Positions 1-5,862 of a stretch of DNA of 12,061 bases are shown here, one piece after another (the stretch's first letter is position 1; every line of letters begins with the position of its first letter). The position numbers and the translations under genes were made by a program. The stretch spans positions 1 through 12,061 of the forward strand of contig CALCHD010000056.1 of assembly GCA_937901105.1 (NCBI GenBank), given 5' to 3'. The DNA is from an uncultured Bacteroidales bacterium. GTDB taxonomy: Bacteria; Bacteroidota; Bacteroidia; Bacteroidales; UBA932. The notes beneath the pieces are model-generated. The model had not been told where the DNA came from. It ran no database searches and saw only the letters and a list, made by a program, of their open reading frames with translations.

Positions 1-21
1 GAAATTGTTGCTTTCGTGTGA

Positions 22-390
22 CTAACTGATAATTTTACGAAAGATTTTCCGAGTATAGCCGCACCGCAGGTGCTTTTTTATTCTTCCTTCGTCTGTGCAT
101 GAGTGCATTTTTGTACCTGCATTAGATAAAGATGCAGCTATTTTCATTACATAATTGTAAGGTAATTTGTTATCTTGCTTTAACATAACATAATCAATTA
201 AAACATTTACAACACCAGGATTTAACTTTTGCTCAAGCATTAAGTTTTCAATTAACTTTTTATCTTCATATGTATGATTTTTATTAACTCTTGCATTAAA
301 ACAATATGGAATATCAGGAAGAGCACGATTGGAATAATTTTTGATATATTTGCTGATAATATCAGATGACAAAAATACAAATAATAAATT
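22..390 (-). CDS. Truncated Bacillota-type DnaB/DnaD-domain replication protein (foreign flank)
   Basis: This minus-strand frame ends at a TAG at 22. Its upstream end is lost near 365-405, where the sequence changes into the next gene. The readable part has a stretch containing LNPGVVNVLIDYVMLK and then LPYNYVMKIA, the pattern of the DnaB_2/DnaD-like domain of Bacillota replication-initiation and membrane-attachment proteins that help load the replicative helicase. That assignment is from family memory. The last 35 or so residues, below about base 135, do not look like the family, so a second join near there is possible. G+C over 141-310 is only about 23%. Codons further upstream in this frame, up to about 501, lie antisense to the 408-1337 gene and are not counted. 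Bacteroidota do not normally carry this family, so the piece is probably foreign or chimeric. Confidence 0.5.
   Translation of the reverse strand, partial: NLLFVFLSSDIISKYIKNYSNRALPDIPYCFNARVNKNHTYEDKKLIENLMLEQKLNPGVVNVLIDYVMLKQDNKLPYNYVMKIAASLSNAGTKMHSCTDEGRIKKHLRCGYTRKIFRKIIS
61..79 (+). terminator. Weak possible intrinsic terminator
   Basis: A GCACC/GGTGC stem with a three-base loop is followed directly by six T residues. It could end a plus-strand gene lying left of the window, whose last codons might be bases 1-21 (ending TGA). The stem is only five pairs, and a minus-strand frame reads across it, so this is tentative. Confidence 0.3.
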
Positions 391-396
391 AAACAC

Positions 397-403
397 AGGA
401 GGT
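397..403 (+). promoter_or_regulatory. Strong Shine-Dalgarno site before the first secreted-protein gene
   Basis: AGGAGGT lies four bases before the ATG at 408. This is a textbook Shine-Dalgarno site, whereas most other genes here start after A-rich leaders without one, as is usual in Bacteroidota; the one partial exception is infB, preceded by GGGGGAAA. It fixes the start at 408. It may also mean that the join between the AT-rich flank and the core lies at or just before this site. Confidence 0.6.
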
Positions 404-407
404 AAAA

Positions 408-1337
408 ATGAAAAACAACAGCTTATTTCTTTTAGTGGCAGCGGTTTTTGCCATTGTCTCTTGTGGCGCGGCAGACCTTTACGCACAAAAGAAAGTTTCA
501 CAGTACAGAAACGGCATTTATTATTCCGGACAGCAGCGGCCTGTACAGGCGCAGCCGGTTAAGGAATACGCAGAAGAGCTGCCGGCAGCTGATGTGCTGG
601 CATTGGGCAGTGACGAGAGCTATGAGGAGCGCCTGAGGAAATTTGATTCTCCAGTATATGTGGTGAATGTGGAGTATACAGACCTATACCCTTGGTGGAC
701 CCTTAACTTTGCATGGAATTCCCGTACATGGGGATGGTACCACTCATGGTACAGCAGACCTTACTGGAGCGGTTCTTATTGGGATCCTTACTGGGATCCA
801 TACTGGTATCCTCACATCAGCTGGCATTGGAATGACTACTGGTGGCATTATCATCACCACCATCACTTCTATCCGGGATATCACCCTATATACCGTCCGG
901 TACATCATCCGGGTCACCGCCCTGCAATGAGGCCTGGAAGGGATGTGTATTACGGCAAGAGGGACAGTGCCCCTTCATATAGAGGCAATGGCAGAGGACC
1001 GGTAGTACACGGGAACAGCACTCCGTTATCATCTGCCCCTGGCAGCATATACAGGAAGCCTGCCCAAGGAAAAGTGAACGGTGCTCCGGCATCAGGCGGC
1101 GGACAGAATGTAAAAGGGCAGCAGGGAAACCAGTCATCCGGCAAACCTCAATACAGAAGGACTGTTTCAGACAAGGGGCAGCAGAGCGGAAACACCAGGA
1201 GCAGCAGTTCCGGTGAATACAGAAGAAGCAGCTCAAGCTCTTCAGTCTCATCCGGGTATTCCAGAAGCAGCGGAGGAAGCAGTGGCAGTTCGCACCGCAG
1301 CAGCGGATCGTCGGGATCATCATATAGAAGAAGATAG
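408..1337 (+). CDS. Secreted Trp/Tyr/His-rich protein with Ser/Gly/Arg-rich tail, function unknown
   Basis: I do not recognise a functional family. Residues 1-26 form a signal peptide. Cleavage could be by signal peptidase I after YA (26), or at a lipobox-like I-V-S-C with Cys19, so soluble, periplasmic and lipoprotein fates are all open. Residues 28-95 look like an ordinary globular stretch. Residues 95-170 are extremely rich in Trp, Tyr, His and Pro, with three YW(D/Y)P units (124-135), a run of five His (149-153) and further His-Pro pairs up to 170. From about 185 to 309 the chain is low complexity, dominated by Ser, Gly, Gln, Arg and Lys, ending in an SSGSS-type tail and three Arg. It probably stays unstructured there. 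The OmpP1/FadL-like gene follows 30 bases later on the same strand, so joint expression and an envelope role are likely. Metal binding by the His cluster is only an inference. Confidence 0.85.
   Translation: MKNNSLFLLVAAVFAIVSCGAADLYAQKKVSQYRNGIYYSGQQRPVQAQPVKEYAEELPAADVLALGSDESYEERLRKFDSPVYVVNVEYTDLYPWWTLNFAWNSRTWGWYHSWYSRPYWSGSYWDPYWDPYWYPHISWHWNDYWWHYHHHHHFYPGYHPIYRPVHHPGHRPAMRPGRDVYYGKRDSAPSYRGNGRGPVVHGNSTPLSSAPGSIYRKPAQGKVNGAPASGGGQNVKGQQGNQSSGKPQYRRTVSDKGQQSGNTRSSSSGEYRRSSSSSSVSSGYSRSSGGSSGSSHRSSGSSGSSYRRR
777..812 (+). repeat. Three tandem 12-bp units encoding YW(D/Y)P
   Basis: Three consecutive 12-base units of the form TAyTGGkATCCw are in phase with the reading frame. They encode Tyr-Trp-Asp-Pro, Tyr-Trp-Asp-Pro and Tyr-Trp-Tyr-Pro. 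The near identity at DNA level suggests recent local duplication. Confidence 0.8.
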
Positions 1338-1367
1338 TGAGTGGGGAGATATCAGTTTAGACCAAAA

Positions 1368-2921
1368 ATGAAAGCGATGTTCAGGAAATTTATATTATCG
1401 GCGGCGTTGGCCCTTATAGGAACTTCAGTAGTGGCGCAGAATGTGTACGACGCTTTGCGCTACTCGGAGCAGTACAGTGAGGGAACAGCAAGGAGTGTGG
1501 CAATGGGAAATGCTTTTGTGGCGCTTGGAGGTGATATGGGAGCATTCTCATTAAACCCGGCATCAAGTGCAGTGTACAGATATTCAGAGATTGTGTTTAC
1601 ACCTTCCATAACTGTGGCGTCAAATACATCAGACTATCTGGGAAGTTCTCAGTCCTCTTCAAAGGTAAGGCCCGGCATAGCTAACATTGGATTTGTTACC
1701 AGTGTGGATACAGGAAGGGAGAGTACGGGCCTTATAAGCTGGAGTGCAGGTGTAGTGTTCAACAAGCAGAACAATTATACATTTGGGCAGAAAGTGTATG
1801 GAAAGACAGACAAGACAAGCTGGCTCTCTTCATTGGCATACGATACAGACGGCATTTATGCCCCTTCAATGGATATGGGTGGAGGACGAGATCCGTTTTA
1901 TCAAAGTGCAGCCGGATGGAATTCAATTCTGGCGTGGAACAACTCGCTGTTGGATACCTTGCCTGGAACAGATAACGCCTATATTGCGGCAACGGAGAAC
2001 CTGGATGGAAATGACATTTCTGTTGGAGGAATGCTTCATCAGAACTACAAGTGCTACTCTGTTGGAAATGTTACCGAAGCGGTGCTGAACTGGGCCGGCA
2101 ATTTCTCCAACAAGCTTTATGTAGGTGTGAATTTGGGAATCCAGAGCATATCATATGAGTACGAGGAACTGTATGGAGAAGAGGCGCACAGCAGCATGGA
2201 CTTCAATTCCGGATTCAGATATTTTTCACAGGGATACAGATATCATGCAACAGGTACAGGCGTGAACCTTAAGGCTGGAGCAATATATGTTCCTGCGCAT
2301 TGGGTGCGCCTTGGTGCAAGCATAAGTACCCCAACATGGATGTATCTTGATGAGGAGTGGGAGAATGGAATGAACTCGGAGTTTGATGACGGCTATAGCC
2401 AAAATATCATCTCTCCTCTAGGTACTTATAACTACCAGCTCAATACCCCTTTCAGATGGAATGTGGGAGCAGCATTTGTGTTGGGGGACAAGGGTGTGAT
2501 AAGTGCTGATTATGAGAGTGCAGACTACTCAAGGGCAAAGTTCAGGGATATGGACTATGAGTTCGGCTATGATGAGGAGAACAGCTATATCAGCCAGGTG
2601 CTTGGCAAGCAGAATATAGTAAGGGTAGGAGCAGAGTTGAATGCTTCGCCGGTGTGTGCATTGAGGGCCGGATGGCAGTACTATTCTTCCCCTTATAAGG
2701 ATGGGGCTTCAAGTGATGCAACACAGCTGATTTCATTTGGTGCAGGATATGTATTCCCTCGTGACTACAGCGACTTCTTCATTGATATAGCATATCAGCA
2801 GAGAGTGGGCCAGACAGAAGAAAAGTTTTCCCTATATGGTGATACAGATATTGCAGCTCCGGTGGGAACATCCAGAAATTCAACATGGAAGCTTCTGCTA
2901 TCTGTGGGATTCAGATTCTAG
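1368..2921 (+). CDS. OmpP1/FadL-family outer-membrane beta-barrel protein
   Basis: A 517-residue protein with an N-terminal signal peptide (positive MKAMFRK, hydrophobic core, cleavage before Gln in VVA-Q). The mature start has the pattern YDALRYSEQYSEGTARSVAMGNAFVALGGDMG followed by LNPAS, shown here only to mark residues 29-68; this is the conserved opening of Bacteroidales OmpP1/FadL/TodX-like proteins, often labelled hemin receptor or outer-membrane transport protein. Alternating polar and hydrophobic strands continue to the end, which closes in VGFRF with a terminal Phe, the usual signal for barrel insertion by the BAM machinery. The family moves hydrophobic compounds across the outer membrane, but the substrate here is unknown. 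I chose ATG 1368 over an in-frame GTG at 1341 because the signal peptide begins cleanly there; ATG 1377 is also possible. The stop overlaps the end of the opposing WbqC-family gene. Confidence 0.85.
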   Translation: MKAMFRKFILSAALALIGTSVVAQNVYDALRYSEQYSEGTARSVAMGNAFVALGGDMGAFSLNPASSAVYRYSEIVFTPSITVASNTSDYLGSSQSSSKVRPGIANIGFVTSVDTGRESTGLISWSAGVVFNKQNNYTFGQKVYGKTDKTSWLSSLAYDTDGIYAPSMDMGGGRDPFYQSAAGWNSILAWNNSLLDTLPGTDNAYIAATENLDGNDISVGGMLHQNYKCYSVGNVTEAVLNWAGNFSNKLYVGVNLGIQSISYEYEELYGEEAHSSMDFNSGFRYFSQGYRYHATGTGVNLKAGAIYVPAHWVRLGASISTPTWMYLDEEWENGMNSEFDDGYSQNIISPLGTYNYQLNTPFRWNVGAAFVLGDKGVISADYESADYSRAKFRDMDYEFGYDEENSYISQVLGKQNIVRVGAELNASPVCALRAGWQYYSSPYKDGASSDATQLISFGAGYVFPRDYSDFFIDIAYQQRVGQTEEKFSLYGDTDIAAPVGTSRNSTWKLLLSVGFRF

Positions 2922-3578
2922 AAAGGATATGGCATTTGGGCCTTCGTTGCAAAGAAGGTCCAGAATTGTAAGATTTGGGACAAAGCCCTGCTTGTTGGTG
3001 AAAACCTGCCAGTAGGGCTTTTCCAATTTAAGCTCCTTTAGCAGTGTGGGTTCCTTTTTAGGGTGGATGGAGTCCCTGAAGTCAGAGATGCCTCTGGCTT
3101 TCAGCTCTTCTGATCCGGGGATGATGAAGTTGCCGTCTGAAAGGGATACAGGAGTTTCAATTCCTATGAGTCCTGCAATCTTTACGGTTAAAGCGGTGTT
3201 CATTTTAAGCAGGCTCTCTTCTCCGCTGTCAAGGATTTCATATATTTCATCCATGTAGTATTCAAAGAAAGGAGAAGACATATATGCCGCTTCAAGGGCT
3301 CTTTTGTGCTGCAGTATCCAAGGTTTTGTATAGTCTATCTTCAGCTCTGCAGTAGGGACCTTATGGCTGCCCCCTTCGTCTTTGGCTGCGCTGCGCAAAA
3401 CCGGTACTGTAAGAACAAGAAGCCCGTTGGCACCATTAATGTGACAACGGGTTCTGTATGACTGTTTCTGATACATCTCCCCGCTCTCAATCTCCACTCT
3501 GCGAGAGTTTGCCATTGCGGCAAAATACTCAATGGGAGGGAAATAGGCTGTGCTTAAAAGGGATGTCTCAAAAATCAT
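2898..3578 (-). CDS. WbqC-family protein
   Basis: The 226-residue product matches the WbqC-like family from the start: an STAYFPPIEYFA segment near residue 9, YQKQSYRTRCHI near 36-47, LTVPV near 56, an IDYTKPW block followed by QHKRALEAAYMSSPFFEYY (residues 81-107), and a C-terminal stretch with GFVPNLTILDLLCNEGP. WbqC proteins occur in polysaccharide and O-antigen loci, and their reaction is poorly defined. No signal peptide or membrane segment is visible, so it is probably cytoplasmic. It starts 11 bases after lpxA stops, behind an A/T-only-like leader, and is therefore probably the last gene of the lipid A operon, which hints at a role in envelope glycolipid or polysaccharide formation. 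Its last 24 bases overlap the convergent barrel gene. Confidence 0.85.
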   Translation of the reverse strand: MIFETSLLSTAYFPPIEYFAAMANSRRVEIESGEMYQKQSYRTRCHINGANGLLVLTVPVLRSAAKDEGGSHKVPTAELKIDYTKPWILQHKRALEAAYMSSPFFEYYMDEIYEILDSGEESLLKMNTALTVKIAGLIGIETPVSLSDGNFIIPGSEELKARGISDFRDSIHPKKEPTLLKELKLEKPYWQVFTNKQGFVPNLTILDLLCNEGPNAISFLESESHR

Positions 3579-3589
3579 CTTAATTTATA

Positions 3590-4384
3590 TTACTCGTCAG
3601 CAACTGCTTTAGGGTTGTATCTGATGATACCTCTCTTTGAGCGGCTGATGAAATCAAGGATTGTCCTTTTCTCTACTGTCTCCTCAAACTCTGCCTCAAT
3701 TTTTTTGCAGGCATCTGATACATTAAGGCCGCTTTGGTAGATCACTTTGTAAATTTCCTTGATTCTGCCAATCTGCTCATTGGTAAAGCCTCTTCTGCGT
3801 AAGCCTACAATATTGATTCCGCAGAATGATAGAGGAAGCTTGCTTGCCAATACGTATGGAGGAACATCCTTGCTGATGCGGGAACCTCCGCCAACCATGG
3901 CATGTGTACCAATGTTTGAGAACTGGTGTGCGGCTGATGCACCGCCAATAATAGCCCAGTCATCAACTACAGTCTCTCCTGCAATGCCTACGTAGCTTAC
4001 AAGGATACAGTTGCTTCCAACCTCACAGTCATGTGCTACGTGAGCGTATGACATGATAAGGGTATTATTGCCGATAACTGTCTTGTATTTGCCGCTGGCT
4101 GCAGTACCTCTGTTGATAGTGGCGCACTCTCTGATAGTGACATTGTCTCCAATCTCCACCCAAGTAATCTCATCTGAAAACTTTAGGTCCTGTGGAATGG
4201 CTCCTACTACTGCTCCCGGAAACACTTTGCAGTTCTTGCCCATTTTAACGTAGTCATAAATGATTGCGTTTGGACCAATTTCACAGCCGTCTCCAATCTC
4301 AACATTCTCTGCAATGTAGCAGAAAGGGCCAATCTTTACATCCTTGCCAATTTTTGCATTGGGATGGATACATGAATTTTGCAT
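3590..4384 (-). CDS. lpxA: Acyl-ACP--UDP-N-acetylglucosamine O-acyltransferase
   Basis: LpxA transfers a 3-hydroxyacyl chain from acyl carrier protein to the 3-OH of UDP-GlcNAc, the first step of lipid A synthesis, in the cytoplasm. The 264 residues are close to the usual 255-265. Residues 6-155 are hexapeptide repeats of the left-handed parallel beta-helix. The catalytic region AHVAHDC gives His118 (equivalent to E. coli His125) and His115, and AAHQF gives His153. The MVGGGS segment has Gly166 where E. coli has Gly173, the position that sets acyl chain length; glycine there leaves room for long chains, in line with the long hydroxy acids of Bacteroidales lipid A (inference). A C-terminal helical part (about 190-255) starts at VGLRRRGF. 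The gene lies 18 bases after fabZ and 11 before the WbqC-family gene. Confidence 0.97.
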   Translation of the reverse strand: MQNSCIHPNAKIGKDVKIGPFCYIAENVEIGDGCEIGPNAIIYDYVKMGKNCKVFPGAVVGAIPQDLKFSDEITWVEIGDNVTIRECATINRGTAASGKYKTVIGNNTLIMSYAHVAHDCEVGSNCILVSYVGIAGETVVDDWAIIGGASAAHQFSNIGTHAMVGGGSRISKDVPPYVLASKLPLSFCGINIVGLRRRGFTNEQIGRIKEIYKVIYQSGLNVSDACKKIEAEFEETVEKRTILDFISRSKRGIIRYNPKAVADE

Positions 4385-4388
4385 AATG

Positions 4389-4398
4389 TATTTTTTTA
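4389..4398 (-). promoter_or_regulatory. A-rich translation leader of lpxA
   Basis: The minus strand reads TAAAAAAATA, ending four bases before the lpxA ATG. The identical ten bases sit at the identical distance before fabZ. No Shine-Dalgarno site is present. A-rich unstructured leaders are the known start context in Bacteroidota, so this probably serves ribosome loading. Confidence 0.5.
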
Positions 4399-4402
4399 AC
4401 TT

Positions 4403-4885
4403 TTACTCTTTGTTCTTGATAACCTGTGCAACCATGTCGCTCTCGCACACAAGGGTGTTGCCTACGTATGCCTCACCGTGCATACATACGATAGATCTTC
4501 TGATAGGCTGTGTGATGGTAAGCTTGAGCACCAGCACATCTCCTGGAACAACTTTCCTCTTGAACTTTGTGTTGTCAATTTTTGCAAAGTAAGTTGAATA
4601 CTTCTCCGGCTCATCAACACTGTGCAATACAAGGATACCGCCCACCTGTGCCATAGCCTCAACTATAAGCACGCCGGGCATTACAGGCTCCTGTGGAAAG
4701 TGGCCTTGGAAGAAGCCCTCGTTTACACCTATTGTCTTGATGCCTACAATGTGGCTTTCACCAACCTCCGAAATTCTGTCTACCATAAGGAATGGCGGGC
4801 GGTGCGGAAGGAGCTTCTTGATGCCGTTTACATCAATTACAGGCTCCGCATTAGGATCGTACTGAGGTATAGGATTGTTTTCCAT
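4403..4885 (-). CDS. fabZ: 3-hydroxyacyl-[acyl-carrier-protein] dehydratase
   Basis: FabZ dehydrates 3-hydroxyacyl-ACP to trans-2-enoyl-ACP in fatty acid elongation, competing with LpxA and LpxD for the same substrates. The 160-residue hot-dog-fold protein has LPHRPPFLMVDR (26-37), the catalytic His62 in FFQGHFPQEPVMPG and catalytic Glu76 in VEAMAQVGG; the 14-residue spacing is the same as His54/Glu68 of E. coli. In most Bacteroidota this domain is fused to the C-terminus of LpxC. Here it has its own ATG, 11 bases after the lpxC stop and in another frame. Its first 25 or so residues (YDPNAEPVIDVNGI) resemble, from memory, the linker of the fused enzyme, which suggests fission of a fused ancestor. 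Translation is probably coupled to lpxC. Confidence 0.96.
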   Translation of the reverse strand: MENNPIPQYDPNAEPVIDVNGIKKLLPHRPPFLMVDRISEVGESHIVGIKTIGVNEGFFQGHFPQEPVMPGVLIVEAMAQVGGILVLHSVDEPEKYSTYFAKIDNTKFKRKVVPGDVLVLKLTITQPIRRSIVCMHGEAYVGNTLVCESDMVAQVIKNKE

Positions 4886-4889
4886 ATTA

Positions 4890-4899
4890 TATTTTTTTA
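4890..4899 (-). promoter_or_regulatory. A-rich translation leader of fabZ, overlapping the lpxC stop
   Basis: The minus strand reads TAAAAAAATA, and its first three bases are the lpxC stop codon. It ends four bases before the fabZ ATG, exactly as the copy before lpxA does. This supports ATG 4885 as a genuine start and fabZ as a separately translated gene. Confidence 0.5.
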
Positions 4900-5814
4900 G
4901 TTGTTCTTAACTTGCTCTCTGATAATCTTGGCCAGCTGGGTGTTGATGCCGTGGCCTGTCTTGTAGCCGATTACTTTTGCCTTGATAGGGCTGCCTACCA
5001 ATGCAAAGTCGCCAATGATGTCTAGCAGCTTGTGTCTTGCGCACTCATTTGCAAATCTCAACTCAAGGTGGTTGAGGTATCCTTCCGGTGCACGCTCCAG
5101 TGATGAAGTGTTGAATACGCCGGCAAGACGGTCAAGCTCCTCCTGTGGAACAGGGTGCTCAACAATCACAATTGCGTTGTCAAGGTCACCGCCCTTGATA
5201 AGGTTGTTCTTGAACAGCGGCTCAAGCTCGTGGAAGAATACAAAGGTTCTGCAAGGGGCAATGTCCTTTGCAAAGTCTGTAGTCTCGTCGAGCCTTGCGT
5301 ACTGGTTGCCCAATACTTTTGAGTTGTAGTCTATCATAAGGTCTACAGAGAAGTGGTCATCTGGCATGATGATGATCTCCGAACCTGTCTTCTCGTTTCT
5401 GTATACTATCTTGTCTTTAAGTTCAAGATACTGTCTTGGCGCATCCTGCTCAACCAGGCCGTCCTTGCAGATTTCGTCTACGTAAGGTTTGGCACTGCCG
5501 TCGAGAATAGGAACCTCCTGTGCATCTATAGAAACAAGGGCGTTGTCAATGCCAAGGCCGCTGAATGTTGCCATAAGGTGCTCCAATGTGGAGATTTTCA
5601 CCTCTCCCTTCTCCAGAGTTGTTCCGCGTGCGGTGGTTGTAACATAGTCTACAACTGCATCAATTACGGCATCCTCTCCAAGGTCAACCCTCTTGAACTT
5701 GATTCCATGGTTTACAGGAGCGGGCTCCAGTACCATGGTTACATTTTTGCCGGTATGAAGTCCTTTTCCCTTGAATGTATATTTACACTTTAATGTATGC
5801 TGTCTGCTGTTCAT
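4897..5814 (-). CDS. lpxC: UDP-3-O-acyl-N-acetylglucosamine deacetylase
   Basis: LpxC is the zinc-dependent deacetylase that commits UDP-3-O-acyl-GlcNAc to lipid A. With the ATG at 5814 it has 305 residues. Visible features are KGKGLHTGKNV (15-25), the active-site segment STLEHL with Glu78 and zinc ligand His79, IKGGDLDNAIV (207-217), and HKLLD with zinc ligands His261 and Asp265. His288 in TGHGIN corresponds to E. coli His265. The start at 5814 is preferred over an in-frame TTG at 5847: it aligns with the family start, and that TTG lies inside a TATATTTG promoter box. In most Bacteroidota LpxC is fused to FabZ (about 460 residues); here it ends alone at a TAA. It follows lpxD by 48 bases, which hold the promoter box. 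Confidence 0.95.
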   Translation of the reverse strand: MNSRQHTLKCKYTFKGKGLHTGKNVTMVLEPAPVNHGIKFKRVDLGEDAVIDAVVDYVTTTARGTTLEKGEVKISTLEHLMATFSGLGIDNALVSIDAQEVPILDGSAKPYVDEICKDGLVEQDAPRQYLELKDKIVYRNEKTGSEIIIMPDDHFSVDLMIDYNSKVLGNQYARLDETTDFAKDIAPCRTFVFFHELEPLFKNNLIKGGDLDNAIVIVEHPVPQEELDRLAGVFNTSSLERAPEGYLNHLELRFANECARHKLLDIIGDFALVGSPIKAKVIGYKTGHGINTQLAKIIREQVKNN

Positions 5815-5844
5815 ATTTAAGTTTGAAATAATGCGTTTAATCCG

Positions 5845-5852
5845 CAAATATA
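5845..5852 (-). promoter_or_regulatory. Bacteroidota -7 box upstream of lpxC
   Basis: The minus strand reads TATATTTG, a full match to the TAnnTTTG -7 consensus of the Bacteroidota primary sigma factor. It lies between the lpxD stop and the lpxC ATG and would give a leader of roughly 25 bases. I see no clear TTTG -33 element at the usual distance. It may be an internal operon promoter that lifts lpxC, fabZ, lpxA and the WbqC-family gene above lpxD. Confidence 0.45.
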
Positions 5853-5862
5853 GTGAAAATTA

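Noticed and set aside
117..137. CTGCAT/ATGCAG inverted repeat near the left end
   Set aside because: The six-pair stem with a nine-base loop is short, inside the doubtful flank, and has no further sign of function.
886..1323. Long minus-strand open frame with many Cys antisense to the Ser/Gly-rich tail
   Set aside because: It is the mirror of the low-complexity AGC/TCC-rich coding strand, with no start context or recognisable domain.
1341..1367. GTG start at 1341 for the barrel gene
   Set aside because: It would put nine polar residues before a clean signal peptide that starts at ATG 1368.
5353..5793. 146-codon plus-strand open frame antisense to lpxC
   Set aside because: It lies wholly inside a strongly conserved gene on the other strand and shows no family resemblance.
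5815..5847. Extending lpxC upstream to the TTG at 5847
   Set aside because: The TTG is part of a TATATTTG promoter box, and LpxC proteins normally begin a few residues before the Thr-Leu-Lys that follows ATG 5814.
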